The notes beneath the pieces are model-generated. The model made no database searches. It was not told the origin of the DNA and worked only from the letters and a program-made list of their open reading frames with translations. From positions 1 through 13,768 of the forward strand of contig DATFJC010000034.1 in assembly GCA_035269445.1 (NCBI GenBank): DNA of 13,768 nt, in the 5' to 3' direction. Below, piece by piece: positions 5,526-13,011 of this stretch; the stretch's first letter is position 1; each line of letters opens with the position of its first letter. This DNA is from DATFJC01 sp035269445 (lineage in GTDB: Bacteria; Patescibacteriota; Patescibacteriia; UBA2591; UBA6264). The translations under genes and the position numbers were made by a program.

Positions 5526-5554
5526 ATTATAAAAGCAAAATACTAATTAGTCAA
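5526..5554 (-). promoter_or_regulatory. Promoter of tRNA-Gln, overlapping the end of a coding region
   Basis: On the minus strand TTGACT (5549-5554), 17 nt, TATAAT (5526-5531). The -10 is 10 nt before the mature tRNA 5' end. The -35 lies inside the last codons of the glycosyltransferase gene that ends at 5543. Confidence 0.75.
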
Positions 5555-6322
5555 TCCCCACTTTAAAAAATATTTTATACCACTTAAAATATGAATCCTT
5601 ACCACCTTAGAGAAAACACCCTTATGAGCTGATAATCTTTGGTGATCATGGACAACTTTTACATCAGAAAGATAATAAACGCTTTTACCTAATTTTTTAA
5701 TCTGCCTAGCTAAATCTACGTCTTCAAAGTATAAAAAATATCTTTCATCTAAATAACCTATTTTCTTTAAAACCTCCTTTTTAATCATTAAACAAGCTCC
5801 AATCATCCAATCTACTTCTTGGTTTTTTTCATGATCAACATCTTTCATTAAATAACGATTTAATTCTTTTTGTAAAAAAGGTAATTTTGCTAAGCAGGTT
5901 CTCCTAGCAATCGGAGTGTAAATTTTAGGAAAACGACAACAAGAATTTTGTGTTGAGCCATCAGGGTTTAAAAGACGTGGCCCTACCATACCTACATTTT
6001 CATTATTTTTTAAAAAATCATATAACTTTGAAACTGAATTGGGCAACATTTTAACATCAGGGTTTAAAAGCAGCACTGCATCACCTTTAGAAATTTTTAT
6101 AGCCTGATTATTGGCAGCAGCATAACCAAGATTCTTGTCATTATAAATAACACTAAGCTTATCATTTTTTAAGCCTTTTAAGTATTTTCTAGTCTTATCT
6201 TTAGAATTATTATCTACCACAATAACCTCAAACTCGGGCTTAACATTAATTTTAAAAATATTTTTAATGCATCTTTCCAATAATTCTTTTTGATTGTAGC
6301 TAATTATAATTATAGAAACCAT
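5543..6322 (-). CDS. Family 2 glycosyltransferase (rhamnosyltransferase-like)
   Basis: 259 aa from the ATG at 6322. An in-frame ATG at 6355 would add 11 residues and overlap the previous gene, while the 6322 start gives the classic MVSIIIISYN opening and a 4-nt gap. GT-A fold markers are VDNNSKD (36-42) for nucleotide binding, LLLNPDV (84-90) in the DXD position and YFEDVDLARQI (198-208) with the catalytic-base ED region. DWMIGACLMI (171-180) is typical of this subgroup. The protein would move a sugar from a nucleotide donor to a growing lipid-linked glycan at the cytoplasmic membrane face. It has no clear membrane span, so attachment is probably peripheral. It is the last protein gene of the operon, and the stop is TAG. 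Donor and linkage cannot be read from sequence. Confidence 0.9.
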   Translation of the reverse strand: MVSIIIISYNQKELLERCIKNIFKINVKPEFEVIVVDNNSKDKTRKYLKGLKNDKLSVIYNDKNLGYAAANNQAIKISKGDAVLLLNPDVKMLPNSVSKLYDFLKNNENVGMVGPRLLNPDGSTQNSCCRFPKIYTPIARRTCLAKLPFLQKELNRYLMKDVDHEKNQEVDWMIGACLMIKKEVLKKIGYLDERYFLYFEDVDLARQIKKLGKSVYYLSDVKVVHDHQRLSAHKGVFSKVVRIHILSGIKYFLKWGLTN

Positions 6323-6326
6323 AAAC

Positions 6327-7343
6327 TTAATTATTAAACCAAGAACAAATATCATCTATATCAATCTTTTTATTCTTCATTATATATTTTCTTTTTTTTA
6401 ACATTTTTTTTATTTTTTTCAATAAAGAGATAATAGTTTTAAAAAACAATATAGGCCTAGTTATTAAAAAGTAAATCTTTTTGCAAAACTCATACCATAA
6501 AACATGAAAAATACGAGACATAAAACATAAAAATAAACTATTTTTTAAAAGCATCCATAAATTATTTCTATAAGACCACTTTTGAATTAAAGCCGGTTTT
6601 TTAAAGCGGTTTTTTAAAGAAGACCCAGCTCTAAAATGATAACTTTTTGCATTAGAAAAATATTTAACCTTCCAACCAAAAAGCCTTAACCTCCAGGATA
6701 AGTCTATATCTTCTTTATAGGCAAAAAAGTCTTCATCAAAATACTCATAACCATTACCATTTTTCATCTTGACTTCTTCTAAAGCCTTTCGTTTATAAAA
6801 AGCACAAGCTCCGGAAACACCAAAAACCTGACCACTTTTATATTGATCCCTATCTTCTTCCCCCTCTCCCCTATCTAAAACCCTGCCAGACTTTAAAGCC
6901 TTAAGACCAGTAGTATCTATTAAATTTGTTTTCTCAACTTGCTCTAATTCAAAATCTTTTAATCGGGCCTTAAGCATTTTGCCGGTTGCCGCAGCTACCT
7001 TTTTTTCCTTTTCCATAAAACCTACCATTTTAGTTAAAAAATCTGACTCAAGTATTGTATCCGGGTTTAAAACTAAAACAAATTCTGAGTCAGTTAGATT
7101 AAGAGCTTGATTATGAGCCCCTGTAAATCCTTTGTTTTCCTTATTTTGAATTAAAAAAAGTTTTTTATCTTTTTTTTCTTTTAAATAATTTTCTTTAATA
7201 AAATCTAGACCACCATCACAAGAATTATTATCTATTACAAAAACTTGATAATCATTAAAATCACTTTTAAATAAAGAATCAAGACAATATTTTATAAATT
7301 GCCTGCTATTAAAAGTTACAATGTGAATAGATAATTTTGCCAT
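6327..7343 (-). CDS. Family 2 glycosyltransferase with a C-terminal hydrophobic region
   Basis: 338 aa. The GT-A domain covers about residues 1-245. It contains IHIVTFN (6-12), VIDNNSCDGG (36-45), the DXD-like VLNPDT (91-96), VSGACAFYKR (176-185) and AYKEDIDLSWR (208-218). The C-terminal third (about 260-310) is hydrophobic and amphipathic, suggesting attachment to the inner membrane face. It is followed by a very basic stretch (308-326). It should add one sugar to the same lipid-linked glycan as its neighbours. The ATG at 7343 overlaps the TAA of the polymerase/ligase gene by one base (TAATG), which implies translational coupling. There is no ribosome binding site. A loop at about 130-172 (VEKTNLIDTTGLKALKSGR and an acidic GEGEEDRDQ) is longer than in the two other GT2 proteins here and may set acceptor specificity. 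Confidence 0.9.
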   Translation of the reverse strand: MAKLSIHIVTFNSRQFIKYCLDSLFKSDFNDYQVFVIDNNSCDGGLDFIKENYLKEKKDKKLFLIQNKENKGFTGAHNQALNLTDSEFVLVLNPDTILESDFLTKMVGFMEKEKKVAAATGKMLKARLKDFELEQVEKTNLIDTTGLKALKSGRVLDRGEGEEDRDQYKSGQVFGVSGACAFYKRKALEEVKMKNGNGYEYFDEDFFAYKEDIDLSWRLRLFGWKVKYFSNAKSYHFRAGSSLKNRFKKPALIQKWSYRNNLWMLLKNSLFLCFMSRIFHVLWYEFCKKIYFLITRPILFFKTIISLLKKIKKMLKKRKYIMKNKKIDIDDICSWFNN

Positions 7344-8782
7344 TATAATACCAAAGCTAAACTAATAATTATATACAAAATTCCCAAAGGATGGAATAAA
7401 AAGGGACCTCCAAGGCTAGCTACAAACAAAGCTAAAAGGCCAGCAGAAATTCCAATAAAAAGTCGCTTTTTAAAAGGATCAACTGCTTTTTTTGCTTTTT
7501 CAAGTCCTTTAAAAAATATCATTATTAAAAGAGAAAAATATACTATTAAACCCAAAAATCCTAGCTCTAACCAAATTTCTAAATAACCCCAATCAATATG
7601 AAAGGTGTGCTTATACTCTCCTGATAAAGGGTCGGGGTAACCAACCTTTGCCCCTAAGCCAGTACCAAACATAGGAGATTGATAAATATTTGACAAAAGA
7701 TCAGGTAAAATAACAAGTCGCGTTAAAGAACTTAATTCATCTTGAGGTTTTGTTAAAGTTTGGATACGCTTACCTAAAAAACCACTACCCCCTAACAAAT
7801 CGCCTCCACTGGCAATGCCAAAAAGCAAACTAAATTGTAATATCATTACCAAAAATATTAAAATAGAGCCCCCAAGCCATTTTTTAAATTTAATATTTTT
7901 CTTTAAAGCTATAACCCCAAACAATATGCCTAAAAAATATGCTCTAGAAAAATTTAATAAAAGGCAAAAGCTAGAAAGAAGGCCTAAAATAATAACGCTT
8001 TTCTTTTTTTTAAATTTATTTTTAAATTTAGAAAAAAATAAACTTATATAAGTAATAAAAACAGGCAAAACAAATAAGTGAACCGGGGTCACAATACGGA
8101 AAAAATTATCTTTTGTAAATGTAGCCTTACCTATTGCTGTATCTCGCCACCACCAATAAAAAACATCATGAACCCTAGCAAAGCCAAAAGCAAATAATAA
8201 AAATACAAAAAAAGTTTCTATTGCTATGCCTATTATCCCCGCAGTTACTACTATAAATAAGCGCTTTAAAAAACCTTCTTTTTTTACTAAATCTAATAAA
8301 GGTAAAAGCAAAAGGAAAAAAGAATAATTGATTAAATCCTTAAAAGCCAAAACCCCATGGCCAGCAAACAAACCATTTAAAAAACCACAAAAAATAAAAA
8401 ATAAAAATAAAACATATCCCAGCAAAACAGGTGATTTTAAAAATGAATTTAAAGAGAAGTCCTTAGCTTGTATTTTTTTCAAAAACCAAATTACCATTAT
8501 TGTTATAAAAATAGCCGATCTAATAGAAACCCCCATAAATTCAAACAAATGTCCGCCATGACCAGCTAAAAACTCAAACACTAATATTAAAAAACCATAT
8601 TCAAGCTTTTGCCAAGAAACAACAATAGTAACAAAGATCAATAATATAAATATAATATAAGAAAGCAAAGGGAATATGCTTGCAATAATTGAAAGCATTT
8701 GTAGCCCTAAAAAAACATAAACTAAATATCTAATATTATCTTTTGTAAAAATATTTATCTTAAGTATTTGTCGGAGGTTCAT
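7343..8782 (-). CDS. O-antigen polymerase/ligase-like membrane protein (Wzy/WaaL type)
   Basis: 479 aa with about 11-12 hydrophobic spans, the usual topology of Wzy polymerases and WaaL ligases. The Wzy_C-type signature is visible as FSRAYFLGILFG (278-289). It is followed by a long loop at about 325-395 with SPMFGTGLGAKVG (369-381), His392 and His395, then WGYLEIWLELGFLGLIVYF (398-416). In the family, Arg and His residues of this loop act on undecaprenyl-diphosphate-linked glycan. The protein either polymerises repeat units or transfers the finished chain to a lipid or protein acceptor outside the cytoplasmic membrane; sequence alone does not say which. The ATG at 8782 lies 23 nt inside the end of the preceding GT2 gene, so coupling is likely. 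Wzx-like and four GT genes in the same operon support the surface-polysaccharide role. Confidence 0.85.
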   Translation of the reverse strand: MNLRQILKINIFTKDNIRYLVYVFLGLQMLSIIASIFPLLSYIIFILLIFVTIVVSWQKLEYGFLILVFEFLAGHGGHLFEFMGVSIRSAIFITIMVIWFLKKIQAKDFSLNSFLKSPVLLGYVLFLFFIFCGFLNGLFAGHGVLAFKDLINYSFFLLLLPLLDLVKKEGFLKRLFIVVTAGIIGIAIETFFVFLLFAFGFARVHDVFYWWWRDTAIGKATFTKDNFFRIVTPVHLFVLPVFITYISLFFSKFKNKFKKKKSVIILGLLSSFCLLLNFSRAYFLGILFGVIALKKNIKFKKWLGGSILIFLVMILQFSLLFGIASGGDLLGGSGFLGKRIQTLTKPQDELSSLTRLVILPDLLSNIYQSPMFGTGLGAKVGYPDPLSGEYKHTFHIDWGYLEIWLELGFLGLIVYFSLLIMIFFKGLEKAKKAVDPFKKRLFIGISAGLLALFVASLGGPFLFHPLGILYIIISLALVL

Positions 8783-9674
8783 ATTTACTAGAAATATTAA
8801 AGATTTGAATAAAAAAACTAATAAAAATACTTATTGGGTTTAAAACTAAAAGCAACCAATATTTATTTAAATAAAAATGTTTTTTAAAATAATAAATAGC
8901 ACTTTTATTATAAATACGTTGTTTTTTTAAAGAAAAAACCTGGTCAAAGCTTTCCCCACCATGGTGAAAAACCTCAGCTTCTGGAGTATATATAACCTTC
9001 CAGCCAGCATCTTTAATTTTTTTACAAAGATCTATATCCTCAAACCACAAAAAATAACTTTCATCCCAATAACCCACTCTTTTTAAAATATCTTTTTTAG
9101 TCATCATGGCTGCCCCCATTACCTGTTCAACCTCTGCTTCTTTGTCATAATTAAAATCACTTTGAAAATAATTTTTTAAAACTGGCAATTTTGTAAAAAT
9201 ATGATGTAATTTTAAAAAAATAATAGCCTGAGATAAAACACTAGGAAATTTTCTAACAGAAGACTGAGTTTTGCCACTAACACTTATCATTTTGGGACCA
9301 ATAAGGCCTATGTCTTTATTACTTTCTAGTTTTTTAATCATTTTTTTAACTGAATTTGGTCTTACTTCTGTGTCAGGATTTAAAAATAATATAAACTCCC
9401 CTTCTGCTTTTTTAAGACCCATATTATTGGCAGCAGCAAAGCCAATATTTTTGTTATTTAAAATAATTTTCAGTCTTTGCCTTTCTTTGTTTAATTTTTT
9501 TAAAAGATCTTTACTTCCATCTTGAGAATTATTATCAATAACAATAATCTCAAAATTAATATTTTTTAAATTCTTAAAAATAGACCCAATGCAACGATGA
9601 ACAAGGGGCTTAACATTCCAGTTTACTATAATAATAGAAAGTTTTATATTATTTTTTTCTTTTGTATTAAGCAT
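8760..9674 (-). CDS. Family 2 glycosyltransferase
   Basis: 304 aa. GT-A motifs are LSIIIVNWN (12-20), VIDNNSQDGS (45-54), NIGFAAANN (76-84), the DXD-like FLNPDT (97-102), VMGAAMMTKK (185-194) and LWFEDIDLCKKI (209-220). It is close in layout to the GT2 gene at 5543, including the GPKMISVSGKTQSSVRKFP block (126-144) that corresponds to GPRLLNPDGSTQNSCCRFP there. The two are probably paralogues, both rhamnosyltransferase-like. A hydrophobic stretch at about 273-293 may anchor the C-terminus in the membrane. The first 10 residues before the fold are an extension; the ATG at 9674 is kept because no better start is visible. It ends inside the polymerase/ligase gene by 23 nt and begins 20 nt after the GT4-like gene. 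Confidence 0.9.
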   Translation of the reverse strand: MLNTKEKNNIKLSIIIVNWNVKPLVHRCIGSIFKNLKNINFEIIVIDNNSQDGSKDLLKKLNKERQRLKIILNNKNIGFAAANNMGLKKAEGEFILFLNPDTEVRPNSVKKMIKKLESNKDIGLIGPKMISVSGKTQSSVRKFPSVLSQAIIFLKLHHIFTKLPVLKNYFQSDFNYDKEAEVEQVMGAAMMTKKDILKRVGYWDESYFLWFEDIDLCKKIKDAGWKVIYTPEAEVFHHGGESFDQVFSLKKQRIYNKSAIYYFKKHFYLNKYWLLLVLNPISIFISFFIQIFNISSKYEPPTNT

Positions 9675-9694
9675 AAATCATCTTGATTATAACT

Positions 9695-10906
9695 TTATTT
9701 TAGATTTTGTAAAATAATATTAACCATTTTATCTACTTTTATTTTCCAATCAAATTTACTTAAGTTTTTTTTATTTTTTTCTAATTTATTTTTATAACCC
9801 GGGCTTAAAACTTTTTGCAAGGCTTGATTAAATTCTTTTTTGTCTTTTTTTATCTCTATGTTGTCAGAAAACCTTTCAACCCCAGAACTAGGCGTAGAAA
9901 CAACAGGCTTATTGCAAGCTAAATACTCTAAAACCTTTAAAGAATTAGTATAGGTTACAAAGCGATTTACCTTATGAGGAATAATACATGCATCAAAAGT
10001 TTTAATATAACGAGGAGCATCTTTATAAGAGACTCGGCCAGTAGTATAAACATTTCTTAAAGATAAAACATCCTTTATTTTAAGTCCGCCCCATATTGGC
10101 CCTACAATTAAAAAAGACTTATTAGGATTTTTAATTGCAAGATGTTCTAATAAGTCTACTCTAAAACGGTTTTGAATTGTCCCAATATAGCCAATAATCG
10201 GTCTTTTAATATTAAATGGCAGCTCATCCCCAGATAAAGGCTTAGCATCCTTAAACCTTTTAGTTTCTATCCCATTTGATATCCAATGAACTTTATTTTT
10301 TCTTTTCATTTTCTTAAAAAAATCAACCAAAGTATTAGAAACCGTAAATATTAAATCACTTTTTTGAGCAATAGTATTATAATTATCCCTTAATAATTCC
10401 TTGTATTTGCCAAAAGATTCATGATATATCCAATTATCAACAGCATCAAAAACAGTTAAATCGCTATCAATATTGTTAAAATAATCTACTGTCATTGGGA
10501 AATAAGACCAAATAACTCTTTTAGTATTGTCAGAAGTTTTAAAAATATCTTTTTTTAATAATTTATTTAAACGCCAAAAAGTTAATTTATCTGAAATAAG
10601 AGAATTAATAGTAGAAAAAACATATACCTCTGAATTATAACCATTAACTTTCACCATCCGACTAAAGGCTCCTTTATAAACATTTTCAATGCTCCCCCTT
10701 TGTCCTGATAAGGGTGGATATAAAATATTTTCTAGCCAATTACGAGCTGCTCTTTTTAAGGTGTAGGGTAAAAAATCAACAGCAATAATTCTTTTTACAT
10801 TAGGATGGGCAGTTAATTTTTTAAAAACTTGATAATTTCTATTAGAAATGCCCTTTTGCCATTCAGAAAAGCCAGACATGTTAAACATTATAATTTCTAA
10901 TTGCAT
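9695..10906 (-). CDS. GT-B glycosyltransferase, GT4/TuaH-like
   Basis: 403 aa, soluble GT-B fold. The N-terminal acceptor domain (about 1-205) has SEWQKGISNRNYQVF (14-28), TVFDAVDNW (151-159) and SDLIFTVSNTLVDFF (183-197), a layout I associate with teichuronic-acid TuaH-like transferases. The C-terminal donor domain starts with HWISNGIETKRF (207-218) and IGYIGTI (238-244). It ends with the conserved acidic E-x7-E region KVLEYLACNKPVVSTPSSG (324-342), where the nucleotide sugar binds. It is a retaining glycosyltransferase if GT4, acting at the cytoplasmic membrane face. The gap to the flippase gene upstream is only 3 nt, so the two are co-transcribed and probably coupled. The ATG at 10906 has a purine-rich but not Shine-Dalgarno leader. 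Specific sugar unknown. Confidence 0.86.
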   Translation of the reverse strand: MQLEIIMFNMSGFSEWQKGISNRNYQVFKKLTAHPNVKRIIAVDFLPYTLKRAARNWLENILYPPLSGQRGSIENVYKGAFSRMVKVNGYNSEVYVFSTINSLISDKLTFWRLNKLLKKDIFKTSDNTKRVIWSYFPMTVDYFNNIDSDLTVFDAVDNWIYHESFGKYKELLRDNYNTIAQKSDLIFTVSNTLVDFFKKMKRKNKVHWISNGIETKRFKDAKPLSGDELPFNIKRPIIGYIGTIQNRFRVDLLEHLAIKNPNKSFLIVGPIWGGLKIKDVLSLRNVYTTGRVSYKDAPRYIKTFDACIIPHKVNRFVTYTNSLKVLEYLACNKPVVSTPSSGVERFSDNIEIKKDKKEFNQALQKVLSPGYKNKLEKNKKNLSKFDWKIKVDKMVNIILQNLK

Positions 10907-10909
10907 AAA

Positions 10910-12349
10910 TTATTTCTTTTTAAAATTAAAAACTTTTTTTAAGAATATAAGATCATTTTTATTTACTAAACCCAGCAAATAAGAAGTGCCACCATAAACC
11001 ATTGCCCCTGTTACAACGCTTAAAGCTACGTGAATTTTGTTTCTTAAAAAATAAACCGCTAAAGCCATAGTTAAACCAGCAATAATTATTAAAATAAATT
11101 TAATAAATAAATAATTAACCCTAATTCCTATAACCTTATTAACAAAATAAATTTCTAAGCTCACCAAAAATACAAAACTAACCAAAAGAGAGATTGCAGT
11201 ACCAACATGAAATAATATTGGTACTAAAAAAATATTAAGTAATATAAATAATAAAGACCCAACCCCCTTAACAATAGTATTGGTTTTTTGTTTGTCACAA
11301 GCATTTAAAAGGCTAGCTAAAATATAGTCTAAAAACATAAATGGCAAACTACAAGCTAAAATAATCATTGCTAACCTTGCCTTTATATAACCCTCTCCAT
11401 AAATAAATAAAATGATTTGACTAGATAAAAGTACAATACCGATCACCAGAGGAATGCCTAAAAACAAGAGATAAAAGAAGCCTTTATGAAAAATTTTTCT
11501 TAATTTTTCTTTAGATCGAACAAACCAATAACTAAAAGAAGGATACAGGGCTCCATTTATTGAGCCAGCTATTAAAAGCAAAAAGGCAATGACAATTTTT
11601 TGAGCTGACATATACCAACCTACATATTTATCTCCCCCTAAAAAAGAAAGTATTATAGTATCTGCCGTAGCAAAAATTTTGCCAAAAATCGCAGCCAAGA
11701 AAAAAGGTAAAGCAATTTTTAAAATATTTTTTAAAATACCCTTATTTAATTTAGGCAAAGGCCAAATCCCTAGCTTCTTTTTTAAAAAATAAATAGCATT
11801 AATAAAATATGCCAAACTAGCTATTACTAAGGGCAATATCATCCAAACTACATTTAAGCCTAGTTTCATAAACAAAAGCCCTAATATAATCATTACTGTT
11901 TTATGAATCACAACCCCAACTGCCTCATACTTTAAATTAAGATAACCTCTAAAAACCCTATAAATACACATGGTTAAGGTATCTAAAAAAACCATTAATC
12001 CTGATAAATAAACAAAAATTCTAGTAAGTTGAGGATAATCAGCTATATTAATAAACAAATAAGCTATACCTAAAATAAACACCCCGGCAATAATATGAAA
12101 AAACATCATATTGCCAAAATAGTCTTTTAGCTTTTTCTTGTCTCTAGCTATTTCCCTAGACAAAAGATTGAAAAGACCAAATTGCATAAAAACAGAGAAA
12201 AAAGTCATAAAGGAAATTGCAAAGGTATATTTACCAAAATTATCCGCCCCTAAATAACGAGCCAAAAAGATAAAATAAAAAAGGGCGGCCCCTTTTTGAT
12301 AAACATAAGCAATAAATAAATAAAAACTGTTTTTAGCGGCTGAAAACAT
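10910..12349 (-). CDS. wzx: Polysaccharide flippase, Wzx/RfbX-like (MOP superfamily)
   Basis: 479 aa with about 12-14 hydrophobic helices spread over the whole length. The N-terminal RYLGADNFGKYTFAISF (34-50, counting from the upstream TTG, so 31-47 here) is the standard opening block of Wzx-type exporters. Members flip undecaprenyl-diphosphate-linked oligosaccharide from the inner to the outer membrane face. I chose the ATG at 12349 (MFSAAKNSFYLF). An in-frame TTG at 12358 would add only L-T and a Met, and neither start has a ribosome binding site. It follows rpsI by 45 nt with no terminator between them and precedes the GT4-like gene by 3 nt. Basic residues at the C-terminus (FKKK) fit a cytoplasmic end. 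A general MATE/MurJ transporter is less likely given the glycosyltransferase neighbours. Confidence 0.9.
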   Translation of the reverse strand: MFSAAKNSFYLFIAYVYQKGAALFYFIFLARYLGADNFGKYTFAISFMTFFSVFMQFGLFNLLSREIARDKKKLKDYFGNMMFFHIIAGVFILGIAYLFINIADYPQLTRIFVYLSGLMVFLDTLTMCIYRVFRGYLNLKYEAVGVVIHKTVMIILGLLFMKLGLNVVWMILPLVIASLAYFINAIYFLKKKLGIWPLPKLNKGILKNILKIALPFFLAAIFGKIFATADTIILSFLGGDKYVGWYMSAQKIVIAFLLLIAGSINGALYPSFSYWFVRSKEKLRKIFHKGFFYLLFLGIPLVIGIVLLSSQIILFIYGEGYIKARLAMIILACSLPFMFLDYILASLLNACDKQKTNTIVKGVGSLLFILLNIFLVPILFHVGTAISLLVSFVFLVSLEIYFVNKVIGIRVNYLFIKFILIIIAGLTMALAVYFLRNKIHVALSVVTGAMVYGGTSYLLGLVNKNDLIFLKKVFNFKKK

Positions 12350-12394
12350 AGTTAGCAAAAATTAATAACTCGAATATTTAAGAAAAGGCCTAGA

Positions 12395-12904
12395 TTAACG
12401 CTTTTTCCATTGAGGGGCTCTTCTAGCTCTTTTAAGACCTGGTTTTTTTCTTTCCTTAACCCTAGCATCTCTAGATAAAAAACCCTCATCTTTTAATTCT
12501 TTTCTCCAATCTGAATTAAATTTTTCTAAGGCCCTAGCAATACCCAGTTGAGTTGCTCTAGCTTGTCCTTTAAATCCACCGCCTTGAACCTTAATATTCC
12601 AATCAAAATCTTTTTGTTTTTTTAAAACCTCCAAAGGTGCAATAACTAGTTTTTTTGTTTCAAGATTTGGAAAAAATTCCTCAACTTTCTTGTCATTCAC
12701 CTTAATTTCACCACTACCTGGAGATAAAAGCCAAACTCTAGCAATAGCTGATTTTCTTTTACCAGTAGCTGTAATTATTTCTTTGGCTTGTTTTTTCTTA
12801 GTTTTCTTTTTTGTAGAAACCTTTTTAGAAGATTTTTTAGTAGACTTCTTTTTTGTTTTTTTCTTAGTTTTAGTGTCTTTTGTTTTTTTGTTTTTCTTAG
12901 GCAT
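12395..12904 (-). CDS. rpsI: Ribosomal protein S9 with a Lys-rich N-terminal extension
   Basis: 169 aa against about 130 in most bacteria. The S9 core begins at about residue 45 (TATGKRKSAIARVWL) and continues through VQGGGFKGQARATQLGIARA. It ends in KKPGLKRARRAPQWKKR, the tail that enters the 30S P site and contacts the tRNA anticodon loop; most bacteria end in SKR, here KKR. The first 40 residues hold about 22 lysines with Thr and Ser and no hydrophobic core, so they are disordered and probably bind rRNA. The usual partner rplM is absent: the next gene upstream is a membrane protein. A candidate promoter lies 27 nt upstream of the start. No terminator follows, so the polysaccharide genes downstream are likely read from the same transcript. 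Confidence 0.97.
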   Translation of the reverse strand: MPKKNKKTKDTKTKKKTKKKSTKKSSKKVSTKKKTKKKQAKEIITATGKRKSAIARVWLLSPGSGEIKVNDKKVEEFFPNLETKKLVIAPLEVLKKQKDFDWNIKVQGGGFKGQARATQLGIARALEKFNSDWRKELKDEGFLSRDARVKERKKPGLKRARRAPQWKKR

Positions 12905-12930
12905 AATTTTTGATTAATTTATTTTGTTTT

Positions 12931-12959
12931 ATACTAACAAATAATTATTTTTTTGGCAA
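12931..12959 (-). promoter_or_regulatory. Candidate promoter of the rpsI-polysaccharide operon
   Basis: On the minus strand TTGCCA (12954-12959), 17 nt, TAGTAT (12931-12936), four of six -10 positions. A TATAAA three bases further gives a better -10 but a 20-nt spacer. Position between a terminator and rpsI supports a promoter here. Confidence 0.42.
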
Positions 12960-12964
12960 TAAAT

Positions 12965-12999
12965 AAAGCTTGGTTTATCTATTTAAAAAACCAAACTTT
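12965..12999 (-). terminator. Terminator after the right-edge membrane protein
   Basis: A 12-bp stem (AAAGTTTGGTTT / AAACCAAGCTTT, with one G-U pair on the minus-strand transcript) around 11 nt. The T run after it is weak (ATTTATT). It lies 12 nt past the TAG at 13012 and just before the rpsI promoter. Confidence 0.6.
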
Positions 13000-13011
13000 A
13001 AAAAATATTTC

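Noticed and set aside
6323..6355. ATG at 6355 as the start of the last GT2 gene
   Set aside because: It would overlap the preceding gene by 29 nt and add residues outside the conserved MVSIIIISYN opening.
7815..9525. Plus-strand open frames inside the polymerase/ligase and GT2 genes (7815-8051, 8328-8561, 9271-9525)
   Set aside because: They are antisense to strongly recognised genes and have no promoter or ribosome binding site.
12690..12917. Plus-strand open frame rich in Phe and Val, resembling a membrane protein
   Set aside because: It is the antisense of the Lys-rich tail of S9: AAA/AAG codons read backwards as TTT/CTT give a false hydrophobic protein.
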